Assembly (NCBI GenBank): GCA_029239935.1
Contig: JARBTY010000055.1
Location: 1-14,402 of the forward strand
Reading direction: 5' to 3'
DNA: 14,402 nt
Source of the DNA: Clostridia bacterium
GTDB lineage: Bacteria; Bacillota_A; Clostridia; Lachnospirales; Cellulosilyticaceae
Part shown: piece after piece, positions 5,258-13,367 of the stretch
Position numbering within the stretch: position 1 is the first letter of the stretch
Layout: every line of letters begins with the position of its first letter
Made by a program: the position numbers and the translations under genes
Notes under the pieces: generated by a model
The model's database searches: none
What the model saw: the letters and a program-made list of their open reading frames with translations, nothing else
Told to the model about the DNA's origin: nothing

Positions 5258-7357
5258 ATGAATTTGGTAGTACTGGCACCAGTTGGTGCAACACTTGCAT
5301 TACTTTTTGCGGCGTACTTTAGTTATGAGGTGATGCAGGAGAGTGAAGGCTCTGATAAGATGAAACAAATTGCTGCAAGTATCAGATTAGGTGCAAATGC
5401 CTATTTGGCCCGTCAATACAATGGTGTAGGACTATTTTTTATAGGCATGTTTTTGGTGCTTTTTTTACTAAGCCGGTTTGGATATGTATCCGTTTTTGTG
5501 CCATTTGCTTTTATTACAGGCGGTTTTTTCTCAGGCTTCAGCGGATTTCTTGGAATGAAGATGGCGACATCCTCTAATGCAAGAACAACTCATGCTTGTT
5601 CAAAAAGCTTAAATGCAGGGCTTAGGGTTGCTTTTTCAAGTGGATCAGTAATGGGGCTTATCGTAGTTGGTTTTGGACTATTGGATCTTAGCATCTGGTA
5701 TTACATATTAGACTGGTATTATAGGGCTTTACCTGTAACAGAACGGATTGTTTATATCACATCCTCCATGCTGACCTTTGGAATGGGTGCTTCATCTATG
5801 GCGCTTTTTGCAAGAGTAGGAGGCGGTATTTTTACAAAGGCAGCTGATGTTGGAGCGGATTTGGTTGGAAAGGTCGAAGCGGGTATTCCAGAAGACGATC
5901 CAAGAAATCCAGCAGTTATTGCAGACAATGTAGGTGATAATGTAGGGGATGTAGCAGGTCTTGGAGCGGATTTGTATGAATCTTATGTAGGCGCAATTGT
6001 CTCATCTTGTGCACTGGCGGTCGCAGCGGGACTTGGCATGCAGGGAGTTACTATTCCATTAGTCGTTGCAAGTATTGGTGTTGTCGCTTCTATTATAGGT
6101 ACCTTTTTTGTAAAGACCGATGAAGAGGCTTCTCAAAAGGCCTTATTAGGGGCCCTAAGGAAAGGTATTTATTGTTCGGCACTTATTATTGCAGTGGCAT
6201 GTTACTTTTTAGTAGAAAAGGTATTAGGAAGTCAATATATAGGTATCTATTTTTCCATACTTAGCGGATTGATTGCAGGATTATTTATAGGTTTCTTTGC
6301 TGAGTACTTTACAAGCAGTCACTATAAACCCACTCAAGCGATAGCTGACTCAGCGGCCACCGGTTCAGCAACAGTCATTATCAATGGGATGGCGGTGGGC
6401 ATGTTATCTACTTCTTTGCCAGTCATCACAGTGGGGATATCTGTTATTGCAAGTTATATCATGTCTGGTGGAATGAAAAACTTTAATTTAGGTTTATATG
6501 GTATTGCTATATCAGCGGTAGGCATGCTCTCAACTTTAGGGATTACCCTAGCAACCGATGCTTATGGTCCAGTAGCGGATAATGCGGGGGGGATAGCTGA
6601 GATGGCAGGCCTTGACCCGGTAGTAAGAAGCCGCACCGATGCTTTGGATTCCCTAGGTAACACCACTGCTGCAACAGGCAAAGGGTTTGCCATAGGCTCA
6701 GCAGCACTGACAGCTCTTGCTTTTATCGCAGCCTACAAAGACTCTATAGAACTATTGGTGAAAAAAAATAATTTGGATTTTGTATTTGACTTATCGATCC
6801 TAAATCCGCAGGTGCTCATCGGCTTATTTGTTGGGGGGATGGCCACATTTGTATTTGCCGCGTTTACGATGAACTCAGTGGGTAAAGCAGCAGGGATGAT
6901 TGTAGTTGAAGTGAGACGCCAGTTTAAAGAAATAGCAGGACTTATGGAGGGAAAAGCTGAGCCTGACTACGCTTCTTGTGTGGACATCTGTACAAAAGCG
7001 GCTCAAAAAGAACTAATCAAAATAGCGGCCATGGGTGTACTAACTCCGCTGATTGTGGGTCTGCTCCTAGGACCAAACGGTGTGGCCGGATTATTGGCAG
7101 GCGCTACGACCACAGGGTTTATTCTTGCGGTTATGATGGCTAATAGCGGAGGGGCATGGGATAATGCTAAAAAGTATATTGAGGAAGGACACTTAGGAGG
7201 AAAGGGTTCTGATGCCCATAAAGCTGCCGTAGTAGGAGATACTGTAGGAGATCCTTTTAAAGATACAGCAGGACCTGCTATCAATATATTGATTAAGCTT
7301 ATGGCAATGGTCTCTATCGTATTTGGTTTGTTTGTACTTTCATGGTGCATACTCTAA
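5258..7357 (+). CDS. hppA: K+-dependent membrane-bound pyrophosphatase (Na+ or H+ pump)
   Basis: 699 residues, the usual bacterial M-PPase length, with about 16 membrane helices. It hydrolyses pyrophosphate in the cytoplasm and exports Na+ and/or H+. The substrate site is DVGADLVGKVE (197-207) and EDDPRNPAVIADNVGDNVGD (212-231); the second Asp-rich loop is GDTVGDPFKDTAGPAINILIK (660-680), and TDAYGPVADNAGGIAEM lies at 433-449. The segment GNTTAATGKGFAIGS (467-481) has Ala at 471 and Gly at 474, the pair typical of K+-stimulated enzymes; K+-independent ones have Lys and Thr. Na+ versus H+ specificity cannot be settled by eye, but clostridial K+-dependent enzymes are often Na+ pumps. The ribosome site is an unusual seven-G run (5247-5253) just before the ATG. 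It is monocistronic, ending at a strong hairpin. Confidence 0.97.
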   Translation: MNLVVLAPVGATLALLFAAYFSYEVMQESEGSDKMKQIAASIRLGANAYLARQYNGVGLFFIGMFLVLFLLSRFGYVSVFVPFAFITGGFFSGFSGFLGMKMATSSNARTTHACSKSLNAGLRVAFSSGSVMGLIVVGFGLLDLSIWYYILDWYYRALPVTERIVYITSSMLTFGMGASSMALFARVGGGIFTKAADVGADLVGKVEAGIPEDDPRNPAVIADNVGDNVGDVAGLGADLYESYVGAIVSSCALAVAAGLGMQGVTIPLVVASIGVVASIIGTFFVKTDEEASQKALLGALRKGIYCSALIIAVACYFLVEKVLGSQYIGIYFSILSGLIAGLFIGFFAEYFTSSHYKPTQAIADSAATGSATVIINGMAVGMLSTSLPVITVGISVIASYIMSGGMKNFNLGLYGIAISAVGMLSTLGITLATDAYGPVADNAGGIAEMAGLDPVVRSRTDALDSLGNTTAATGKGFAIGSAALTALAFIAAYKDSIELLVKKNNLDFVFDLSILNPQVLIGLFVGGMATFVFAAFTMNSVGKAAGMIVVEVRRQFKEIAGLMEGKAEPDYASCVDICTKAAQKELIKIAAMGVLTPLIVGLLLGPNGVAGLLAGATTTGFILAVMMANSGGAWDNAKKYIEEGHLGGKGSDAHKAAVVGDTVGDPFKDTAGPAINILIKLMAMVSIVFGLFVLSWCIL

Positions 7358-7397
7358 TAGTGAATAAGGGCATATCAAAAAAACCAGAGGTATTTTG

Positions 7398-7453
7398 AAC
7401 TGATCCCTATAAGTTAGACCTAAAAATCTAACTTATAGGAGGTCAGTTTTTTT
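7398..7453 (+). terminator. hppA terminator made of a palindrome resembling IS3-family ends
   Basis: Arms CCTATAAGTTAGA (7406-7418) and TCTAACTTATAGG (7427-7439) pair perfectly around an 8-base loop. AACTGA (7398-7403) and TCAGTT (7443-7448) extend the stem past a small internal loop, and seven or more T follow. It works as an intrinsic terminator on the plus strand. The arm sequence TGAACTGATCCC...AAGTTAGAC resembles the terminal inverted repeats of IS3-family (IS150-group) elements, so the hairpin may be a transposon-derived remnant. The resemblance is from memory, not a search. Confidence 0.85.
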
Positions 7454-7549
7454 ATTATTTATTATCGTCTAAAAAGAATGAAATAAGTAAAAAAAAGATA
7501 TACTAACGTCTATCAAAGAGTATCATCAACAATCAAGGAGGTGCCTTTT

Positions 7550-9214
7550 ATGACAGAAAAACATACTGTAAAAGTTATTCCGCTGGGCGGGCTTGGAGAG
7601 ATAGGTAAAAATATTACGGCTATTGAATATGAGGATGAAATCATTGTAATAGACTGTGGTATGGGATTTCCAGATGAAGATATGTATGGGGTAGATCTTA
7701 TCATACCTGATATCCGTTATTTATTAGGGCATAGTCAAAAAGTAAAGGGGATTTTTTTGACCCACGGACATGAGGACCATATCGGAGGAATTCCTTATAT
7801 TTTAAAACAGATGAATGTACCGGTTTATGGCACAAAGTTAACAATAGGGATTATAGAAAACAAATTAAAGGAACATGGCTTCTTGAAGGAAGCTGAGCTT
7901 CATCCTGTTCAGGCGGGAGATACAATAGAACTAGGGAAACTCAAAGTAGAATTTATTAGAAGCACCCATAGTATAGCAGATGCCTGCTGCCTGGCTGTGC
8001 ATACACCTGTCGGCACGATACTTCATACAGGGGATTTTAAAATTGACTATACCCCAGTAGATGGGCTTACGATGGACTTAGAACGGATCAGCCAGCTGGG
8101 AAAGAAAGGGGTCCTTCTTCTTTTAGCGGACAGCACGAATGTAGAGAGGAGTGGTCACAGTGCCTCAGAGCAGTCTATCGGAGAGACCCTGCAGAGATTG
8201 TTTAATAATGTTCAGGGCAGAATCATTGTAGCCACCTTCGCTTCCAATATTCATCGTATCCAGCAGATAATCAATGCATCAGTCAGTCATGGCCGCAAAG
8301 TGGCGTTCAGCGGCAGAAGTATGGAAAACATCTCAGAAGTAGCTAAGAACTTAGGGTATCTTCATTTAGCAGAGGAAAATAGTATAAGTCTAGAGGAGAT
8401 TAAAAATTATCCCAATCATCAAGTTACAATTATTACGACAGGCAGTCAAGGGGAACCGATGGCCGCTCTGGCGAGAATAGCCTTTTCTAATCACAGAAAA
8501 ATAAAAATTGAAGCAGATGACGTATTTATTATCTCAGCTTCGCCTATTCCAGGAAATGATAAGCTTATTGCAAGGGTTATCAACGAACTTTATAAAAAAG
8601 GTGCAGAGGTTATTTATGAGGCATTGGCGGATATACATGTTTCCGGACATGCTTATCAAGAAGAACTAAAACTCATTCACACGCTGGTACATCCCCAATA
8701 TTTTATGCCGGCTCATGGAGAATACAGACACCTTATCCATCATAAACGCTTAGCACAAAGGTTAGGGATGGAAGCTTCAAGGATTTTTGTGCTGGAAACG
8801 GGACAAGTGCTGGAAGTATCTGACGAAAAAGCAGGTATAACGGGAAAGGTGCAGTCGGGCAATATATTTGTAGATGGTATAGGCGTCGGGGATGTAGGAA
8901 ACGTGGTTCTTAGAGACAGAAAACACCTGGCACAAGATGGCATGCTTACAGTTGTAGCAGCTATTGAGAAAGAAACTTATCAGATTGCAGGGGGACCAGA
9001 TATTATAACGAGAGGATTTGTTTATGTCAAAGACTCAGAGGAACTCATAGATGCAGTTAAAGAAATAGCAATTAAAGTACTTGAGGACTCTTTAAAACAG
9101 AAAATAACGGAAAGGGCTGTTTTGAAAGTTAATATGAAAAAAGCAATAGAAAGGTATTTATATGAAAAAACCAGAAGAATACCAAGTATTTTTCCTATCA
9201 TTTTAGAAGTTTAG
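7550..9214 (+). CDS. rnjA: Ribonuclease J
   Basis: 554 residues, full length for RNase J, a 5'-to-3' exonuclease and endonuclease of RNA turnover in Bacillota. The metallo-beta-lactamase metal ligands are all present: HGHEDH (72-77), H140 in STHSIAD, D162 in HTGDFKID and H389 in PAHGEYRH. The beta-CASP part shows LLADSTN (191-197), TGSQGEP (297-303) and HVSGHA (363-368). The C-terminal domain after about 450 (GGPDIITRGFVY) is the usual RNase J tail involved in dimerisation. The start ATG at 7550 has AAGGAGG 8 bases upstream; the in-frame GTG at 7541 overlaps that site and is rejected. It stands alone after the hppA terminator; a -10-like TATACT (7499-7504) lies upstream without a good -35. 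Whether it is J1 or J2 cannot be decided from one copy. Confidence 0.96.
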   Translation: MTEKHTVKVIPLGGLGEIGKNITAIEYEDEIIVIDCGMGFPDEDMYGVDLIIPDIRYLLGHSQKVKGIFLTHGHEDHIGGIPYILKQMNVPVYGTKLTIGIIENKLKEHGFLKEAELHPVQAGDTIELGKLKVEFIRSTHSIADACCLAVHTPVGTILHTGDFKIDYTPVDGLTMDLERISQLGKKGVLLLLADSTNVERSGHSASEQSIGETLQRLFNNVQGRIIVATFASNIHRIQQIINASVSHGRKVAFSGRSMENISEVAKNLGYLHLAEENSISLEEIKNYPNHQVTIITTGSQGEPMAALARIAFSNHRKIKIEADDVFIISASPIPGNDKLIARVINELYKKGAEVIYEALADIHVSGHAYQEELKLIHTLVHPQYFMPAHGEYRHLIHHKRLAQRLGMEASRIFVLETGQVLEVSDEKAGITGKVQSGNIFVDGIGVGDVGNVVLRDRKHLAQDGMLTVVAAIEKETYQIAGGPDIITRGFVYVKDSEELIDAVKEIAIKVLEDSLKQKITERAVLKVNMKKAIERYLYEKTRRIPSIFPIILEV

Positions 9215-9236
9215 AAGCTATTCTATAAATCATAAG

Positions 9237-9265
9237 TTGAAGTCTAAAACGTATCCCTCTATACT
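9237..9265 (+). promoter_or_regulatory. Sigma-A promoter of the YaiI/YqxD-type gene
   Basis: -35 TTGAAG (9237-9242), 17-base spacer, -10 TATACT (9260-9265). The start codon at 9314 follows with an AGGGG ribosome site 7 bases before it. Confidence 0.65.
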
Positions 9266-9313
9266 ATAAGATAATACACAAATCATAATTAAAGAAGATA
9301 TAGGGGAATAGGG

Positions 9314-9760
9314 ATGAAAATACTAATAGATGCAGATGCTTGCCCAGTCGTAGATCTTGTAATAGACATTGCGAAACAGTTTAGTGTAGAAGTAGAGATT
9401 TTTTGTGATACTTCCCATGTGATAGAAAAAGAAGGGATTCATACAACAGTTACCCCAAAGGGAACTGATGCAGTGGACTTTGTATTAGTTAATAAAGTGG
9501 TGCCGGGGGATATCATCATTACGCAAGATTATGGCCTAGCAGCTATGGCTCTTTCAAAAAAAGGGTATCCTATTAATCAAAATGGCCTGATCTATTCAAA
9601 AGATAATATCGAACAACTGCTCTTCACAAGACATCTTTCTAAGACAATACGTAATAAAGGCGGACGCACCAAAGGACCTAAAAAACGAGAAAAATTAGAT
9701 GATATCCATTTTGCTAAGGGACTGACCACACTTATTTCAGAAGTTTTGAATACCCTATAA
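9314..9760 (+). CDS. YaiI/YqxD family (DUF188, UPF0178) PIN-like protein
   Basis: 148 residues, normal family length. The family signature is complete: DADACPV (6-12), GTDAVDF (50-56), TQDYGLA (70-76) and the basic RTKGPKKR (118-125). The spaced acidic residues D6, D8, D52, D55 and D72 fit a PIN-like nuclease active site, but no reaction has been firmly assigned to the family as far as I know. In B. subtilis the homologue YqxD lies by dnaG; here it follows rnjA with its own promoter. The first DUF3787 gene follows after 62 bases without a terminator and may be read through from here. Confidence 0.93.
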   Translation: MKILIDADACPVVDLVIDIAKQFSVEVEIFCDTSHVIEKEGIHTTVTPKGTDAVDFVLVNKVVPGDIIITQDYGLAAMALSKKGYPINQNGLIYSKDNIEQLLFTRHLSKTIRNKGGRTKGPKKREKLDDIHFAKGLTTLISEVLNTL

Positions 9761-9822
9761 AAATATGGATAACCTAAAGAGGAATAGATGAAATAAACTA
9801 TAAAGATGAGTGAGGTGATAAA

Positions 9823-10017
9823 ATGCATGAAAAAAAGACTCATCCTCTTAGAGGAGAGAATAATGAAAGACTGACCAGTAAAGAACCCATAAAAAATGAA
9901 GGGACAGCAGCCTGGGCTGATGCTGAAAAGCTTATGAAAGAGTCTCAGGTCACTATTCCTTCAGAAAGCAATGTCATCAACGCCAAAGAATGGGTAGACA
10001 ACGGAAGTAGATTATAA
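9823..10017 (+). CDS. DUF3787-type small protein (CDIF630_02480 spore-surface-like), copy 1
   Basis: 64 residues, with GAGGTG 5 bases before the ATG. The core EGTAAWAD (26-33), VTIPSESNV (43-51) and AKEWVDNGSRL (54-64) matches the short clostridial DUF3787 family, whose C. difficile member is named a spore surface protein. The N-terminal 25 residues are polar and basic; no signal peptide or membrane segment is present. A spore-related role is inferred from the family name only. It is 38/64 identical, without gaps, to the next gene, so the two arose by tandem duplication. No clear promoter of its own is seen (I looked for sporulation-sigma boxes in 9761-9822 without success). Confidence 0.82.
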   Translation: MHEKKTHPLRGENNERLTSKEPIKNEGTAAWADAEKLMKESQVTIPSESNVINAKEWVDNGSRL

Positions 10018-10056
10018 AAGAACAAAAATAAAGATTATAAAAAATAAAAATAGAGA

Positions 10057-10085
10057 TTGCTTAAAATGTTTGGGCATGTTATAAT
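10057..10085 (+). promoter_or_regulatory. Strong sigma-A-like promoter before DUF3787 copy 2
   Basis: -35 TTGCTT (10057-10062), 17-base spacer, -10 TATAAT (10080-10085) preceded by TGT (extended -10). It is followed by a roughly 90-base AT-only leader. Confidence 0.65.
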
Positions 10086-10091
10086 GATCAA

Positions 10092-10122
10092 TACTAATAC
10101 AAAATAATGAAATATATTAGTA
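10092..10122 (+). repeat. Inverted repeat in the leader of DUF3787 copy 2
   Basis: TACTAATA (10092-10099) and TATTAGTA (10115-10122) are perfect 8-base complements around a 15-base loop, starting right at the predicted transcription start. It may be an operator or a weak 5' hairpin. The leader after it is a run of TTATATTA-type repeats. Confidence 0.4.
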
Positions 10123-10181
10123 AATTATATTATATTAAGTTATATTATTCTATATAAAATAAAGATAGGTGGTGTGATAAA

Positions 10182-10376
10182 ATGCATGCTAAAATCAGTG
10201 AACCTCTTAAAGGTGAAAACAATAAAAGAATAAATAGTTGCCATCCAACTAATAATGAAGGTACAGCAGCATGGAGTGATATAGATCAGTTACTTGATGA
10301 CTCCAAAGTTTCTATCCCCTCCGAGAAAAACGTTATGCGTGCCAAAGATTGGGTAGATAATGGAAGCAAACTATAG
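10182..10376 (+). CDS. DUF3787-type small protein (CDIF630_02480 spore-surface-like), copy 2
   Basis: 64 residues, aligned end to end with copy 1 (59% identical) and with the same conserved blocks EGTAAWSD (26-33), VSIPSEKNV (43-51) and AKDWVDNGSKL (54-64). It carries one cysteine (C20) absent from copy 1. The translation start context is nearly identical to copy 1 (GTGATAAAATGCATG). Unlike copy 1 it has a strong promoter of its own and a terminator, so the two copies are likely expressed differently. Confidence 0.82.
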   Translation: MHAKISEPLKGENNKRINSCHPTNNEGTAAWSDIDQLLDDSKVSIPSEKNVMRAKDWVDNGSKL

Positions 10377-10398
10377 TACAAAAATATAAGATTTATTT

Positions 10399-10425
10399 AA
10401 AACTCCTATTTTTAGGAGTTTTTTT
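10399..10425 (+). terminator. Intrinsic terminator after DUF3787 copy 2
   Basis: AAAACTCCTA (10399-10408), loop TTTT, TAGGAGTTTTTTT (10413-10425): a 10-bp stem with a T run. Confidence 0.9.
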
Positions 10426-10436
10426 AGTGTAGGCAA

Positions 10437-10466
10437 TAAAAAAACACCTCACTCACTGAGGTGTTT
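10437..10466 (-). terminator. Intrinsic terminator of the 80-residue small-protein gene
   Basis: AAACACCTCA (10442-10451) pairs with TGAGGTGTTT (10457-10466) around a 5-base loop. On the minus strand it is followed by a run of seven T, about 30 bases after the stop at 10496. Confidence 0.88.
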
Positions 10467-10495
10467 GAATAGCTTAATGAGATATTTTGAGGCGA

Positions 10496-10738
10496 TTAAC
10501 GGGTAATTAAATATTGCAGAAGCAATTGGACATCATCCGCATCGGCAACAGCAATAGTTATTTCATCAATTTTAGCTTCAGAAAAGATCTTGGTTAATGA
10601 AACATATTGACATAATTTTGAACGTAAATTAAGTCTGTCTCCTTCAGAAGTAACCAGTTCGATTTCACCTTTACATTGGTCTACTGTTTTAAAAAAACTA
10701 TCAACATCTGTTATATTTGTAATTTTTATGTTGTTCAT
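10496..10738 (-). CDS. Conserved-looking 80-residue small protein, function unknown
   Basis: The ATG at 10738 has AGGAGG 7 bases upstream (10746-10751) and a terminator directly follows, so it is a real monocistronic gene. The protein (MNNIKITNITDVDSFFKTVD, then GEIELVTSEGDRLNLRSKL, then an acidic AVADADDVQLLLQYL end) resembles short clostridial proteins sometimes labelled 'polya polymerase' in databases, a name with no functional support that I can see. The predicted fold is alternating strands and helices, cytoplasmic, with no membrane segment. It lies downstream of aroC on the same strand but 196 bases away, with a TATAAT-like -10 of its own about 30-40 bases upstream of the gene (weak -35). 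Function unknown. Confidence 0.8.
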   Translation of the reverse strand: MNNIKITNITDVDSFFKTVDQCKGEIELVTSEGDRLNLRSKLCQYVSLTKIFSEAKIDEITIAVADADDVQLLLQYLITR

Positions 10739-10934
10739 ATTTATACCTCCTAGAATATATATTTATAACTTCATTATACAATATTAGTATAATTATATAA
10801 GATTAAAAATATACAAATATTATGACAAATATTAGAAATATTTGTTAAAAATAATAAAAGTATTTTATGAACAGGCAATACAACCAAAAACATACAGAAA
10901 AGTTAGTGCACTTTTGGACTTGTGTCTAAGCAAA

Positions 10935-12032
10935 TTATAGGTAAGCATTTTTAATAGTTTTAAGATTAGCACCTAAATGACAGAGAAGTAGATCCGCTAC
11001 AGTAAGGGCTACCATAGACTCCACAACCACAACAGCACGAGGAACAATAACAGGGTCATGACGACCTGTGATGCGAATCTCAGTGTTTTCAAGAGCATTG
11101 TTAATAGTATGCTGTGGTCTAGAAATAGAAGGTGTAGGTTTGAAGTGAGCTTTAAGCAAAATATCTGAGCCATCTGACAGTCCGCCTAAAATACCACCAG
11201 AGTGATTGGTGTGTTTTTTGACATGGCCCTGTTCGCTATAGAATGCATCATTGTAGTCGGAGCCAAGCATAGATGAAGCTGCGGTACCAATTCCTACTTC
11301 AAAAGCCTTAACGCCGCCTATACCCATTACAGCATAGGCTAAAGAGGCATCCAGTTTAGCAAACACCGGTTCACCAATACCGGCTTTAAGTCCTGTAATG
11401 ACACATTCTACTATACCACCTACAGAGTCCTCATTTTTCTTAACTTCTTCAATATACGCCAAGGCTTTTTCAGCTATTTGATTATTAGGCATATTGACAG
11501 GATTGGAGGAGATTTCAGATAGATTTAGGGCGTCATCGGGCACACTGATTGGACCTATAGAGCGGGTATAAGCCGTCACGGTGATACCTAACTCTAGAAG
11601 GAATTGCTTTGCAATCGAACCAGCTGCTACCCTGGCAGAGGTCTCACGGCCAGACGAACGGCCGCCCCCACGATAATCACGTATGCCATATTTCATATCA
11701 AAGGTATAGTCAGCATGGGAAGGTCTATAAACATCTTTAATAGTTGAATAATCATGAGACTGCTGATTGGTATTCCTTATAAGAAGTGCAATAGGGGTAC
11801 CCGTTGTTTTGCCTTCAAAGATGCCTGAGAGAATCTCAACCAAATCAGCTTCTTTGCGGGATGTTGCAACCTTTGCATTACCCGGTTTTCTTCTGTCCAT
11901 ATTCTTCATAATATCTTCTGCGGAGATAGCTATATTAGAAGGGCAGCCGTCAATAACGACACCAAGGGCACTGCCATGGGATTCGCCAAACGTAGAAACA
12001 CTAAACATTTTACCAAATATTGATCCCGACAT
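10935..12032 (-). CDS. aroC: Chorismate synthase
   Basis: 365 residues. It converts 5-enolpyruvylshikimate-3-phosphate to chorismate with reduced FMN, the last step of the shikimate pathway. Signatures are complete: FGESHG (15-20), MDRRKPG (45-51), RPSHADYT (103-110), GRSSGRETSARVAAG (124-138) and a C-terminal RHDPVIVPRA block. The start is the second of two adjacent ATGs (12032), 7 bases from GAGGAGG (12040-12046); the first (12035) is only 4 bases away, and the upstream in-frame GTG/ATG extension to 12065 would precede the ribosome site. It is not clustered with other aro genes here, transcribed divergently from tgt, and has no clear terminator before the 80-residue gene. Confidence 0.97.
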   Translation of the reverse strand: MSGSIFGKMFSVSTFGESHGSALGVVIDGCPSNIAISAEDIMKNMDRRKPGNAKVATSRKEADLVEILSGIFEGKTTGTPIALLIRNTNQQSHDYSTIKDVYRPSHADYTFDMKYGIRDYRGGGRSSGRETSARVAAGSIAKQFLLELGITVTAYTRSIGPISVPDDALNLSEISSNPVNMPNNQIAEKALAYIEEVKKNEDSVGGIVECVITGLKAGIGEPVFAKLDASLAYAVMGIGGVKAFEVGIGTAASSMLGSDYNDAFYSEQGHVKKHTNHSGGILGGLSDGSDILLKAHFKPTPSISRPQHTINNALENTEIRITGRHDPVIVPRAVVVVESMVALTVADLLLCHLGANLKTIKNAYL

Positions 12033-12073
12033 CATAATGCCTCCTCGAATTAAAATTTTAACCAATAAAAATA

Positions 12074-12102
12074 ATTTTAACAGACCTAAGGCACATCTTC
12101 AA
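12074..12102 (-). promoter_or_regulatory. aroC promoter
   Basis: On the minus strand: -35 TTGAAG (12097-12102), 17-base spacer ending in TGT (extended -10), -10 TAAAAT (12074-12079). The leader is only about 35 bases, so no T-box or other large regulatory RNA fits. Confidence 0.7.
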
Positions 12103-12153
12103 TAAAAATTGATTAATACTTATTAAAAATGCTCAAAATAACAACAACTTATA

Positions 12154-12182
12154 TTGAAAAATAAAGAGTTTTCTTGTAAACT
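12154..12182 (+). promoter_or_regulatory. tgt-yajC promoter
   Basis: -35 TTGAAA (12154-12159), 17-base spacer, -10 TAAACT (12177-12182), about 33 bases before the tgt start codon. Confidence 0.6.
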
Positions 12183-12215
12183 GTATGAGAGTATTAAAAA
12201 GATTGGAGATATTAC

Positions 12216-13367
12216 ATGTATGAATTACTAAAAGTAGAAGGCCGCGCGAAAAGAGGAAGATTTCATACACCTCACGGCATCATAGAAACGCCGGTATTTA
12301 TGAATGTAGCCACTGCAGCTGCTATTAAGGGCGCGTTATCTACTGAAGATTTAGAAACGATAGGTACACAGGTCGTATTATCTAATACGTATCATCTCTA
12401 TCTTAGACCAGGAGATGAGCTGATTAAGGAACTAGGAGGGCTTCATCAGTTTATGGTGTGGGACAAGCCAATCCTTACTGACTCCGGTGGATTTCAGGTA
12501 TTCTCACTGGCAGCTATGCGCAAGATCAAAGAAGAGGGTGTCTACTTTTCTTCACACATAGATGGCAGAAAAATCTTTATGGGACCAGAGGAAAGTATGC
12601 AGATTCAGTCCCACATAGCCTCTACGATAGCAATGGCTTTTGATGAATGTCCGCCGGCTTTAGCTGATCGGAACTATATCATGCCTTCTGTAGAGAGAAC
12701 AACCAGATGGCTGAAACGCTGTATAGATGAAATGAACAGACTGAATGGGCTTGAGGATACCCTCAATAAAAAACAATTTCTTTTTGGTATTAATCAAGGA
12801 GGCATATTTGAGGATGTCAGGATTGAACATGCAAAGGTTATCAGAGAATTCGATCTTCCAGGTTATGCAGTAGGAGGACTGGCAGTAGGAGAATCTCATG
12901 AAGATATGTACAGAATATTAGAAGCTGTTGTGCCTCATTTGCCTCAAAACAAACCAACTTACCTCATGGGAGTGGGCACACCAGAGAATATACTGGAAGC
13001 AGTAGAGAGGGGGATAGACTTTTTTGATTGTGTACTGCCTGCAAGAAATGGCCGCCATGGACATGTCTATACGAACCAAGGCAAACTTAACCTCTACAAT
13101 CAGAAGCATCAAAATGACGCTGAGCCGATAGCACCGGATTGTAAATGCCCAACTTGTCAAAGGCATTCAAAGGCTTACATCAGGCATCTGCTTAAGGCAA
13201 AAGAGATGTTAGGGATGAGATTATGTGTGATGCATAATCTGTATTACTTTAATAATTTAATGTTAGAAATCCGTAATGCATTAGATGAGGGCAACTTCGA
13301 GAATTATAAAAAAATGCGTTTAGAAGGATATAAAAACAATCAAAATGGAGGAAACAAAAATGAGTAA
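12216..13367 (+). CDS. tgt: Queuine tRNA-ribosyltransferase (tRNA-guanine transglycosylase)
   Basis: 383 residues. It swaps G34 of GUN-anticodon tRNAs for preQ1 (or queuine) during queuosine synthesis. Active-site parts: DSGGFQVF (89-96, general base D89), the nucleophile D271 in FFDCVLPARNGRHG, and the base-binding AFDECPP (141-147) and GINQGG (191-196). The structural zinc site is C309, C311, C314 and H340. The ATG at 12216 has GGAG 7 bases upstream. A small deviation is FMNVATAAAIKG, where most relatives have VGT. The stop overlaps the yajC start in ATGAGTAA, so yajC is translationally coupled. queA, ruvB or secD, frequent tgt neighbours, are not in this window. Confidence 0.97.
   Translation: MYELLKVEGRAKRGRFHTPHGIIETPVFMNVATAAAIKGALSTEDLETIGTQVVLSNTYHLYLRPGDELIKELGGLHQFMVWDKPILTDSGGFQVFSLAAMRKIKEEGVYFSSHIDGRKIFMGPEESMQIQSHIASTIAMAFDECPPALADRNYIMPSVERTTRWLKRCIDEMNRLNGLEDTLNKKQFLFGINQGGIFEDVRIEHAKVIREFDLPGYAVGGLAVGESHEDMYRILEAVVPHLPQNKPTYLMGVGTPENILEAVERGIDFFDCVLPARNGRHGHVYTNQGKLNLYNQKHQNDAEPIAPDCKCPTCQRHSKAYIRHLLKAKEMLGMRLCVMHNLYYFNNLMLEIRNALDEGNFENYKKMRLEGYKNNQNGGNKNE

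Noticed and set aside
7003..7350. 115-codon minus-strand ORF
   Set aside because: Antisense shadow of the C-terminal part of hppA; its Pro/Ser-rich product is typical of reverse-complemented coding sequence.
10898..10915. AAAAGT/ACTTTT inverted repeat downstream of aroC
   Set aside because: Only 6 bp, A/T-rich and without an adjacent T run on the minus strand, so too weak to call an aroC terminator; the internal AGTGCACT palindrome has no known role here.
12033..12100. Possible T-box or other riboswitch before aroC
   Set aside because: The predicted leader is only about 35 bases and holds no stem-loop or anti-terminator.
11767..12105. 112-codon plus-strand ORF
   Set aside because: Antisense to the 5' half of aroC and its promoter; no ribosome site.
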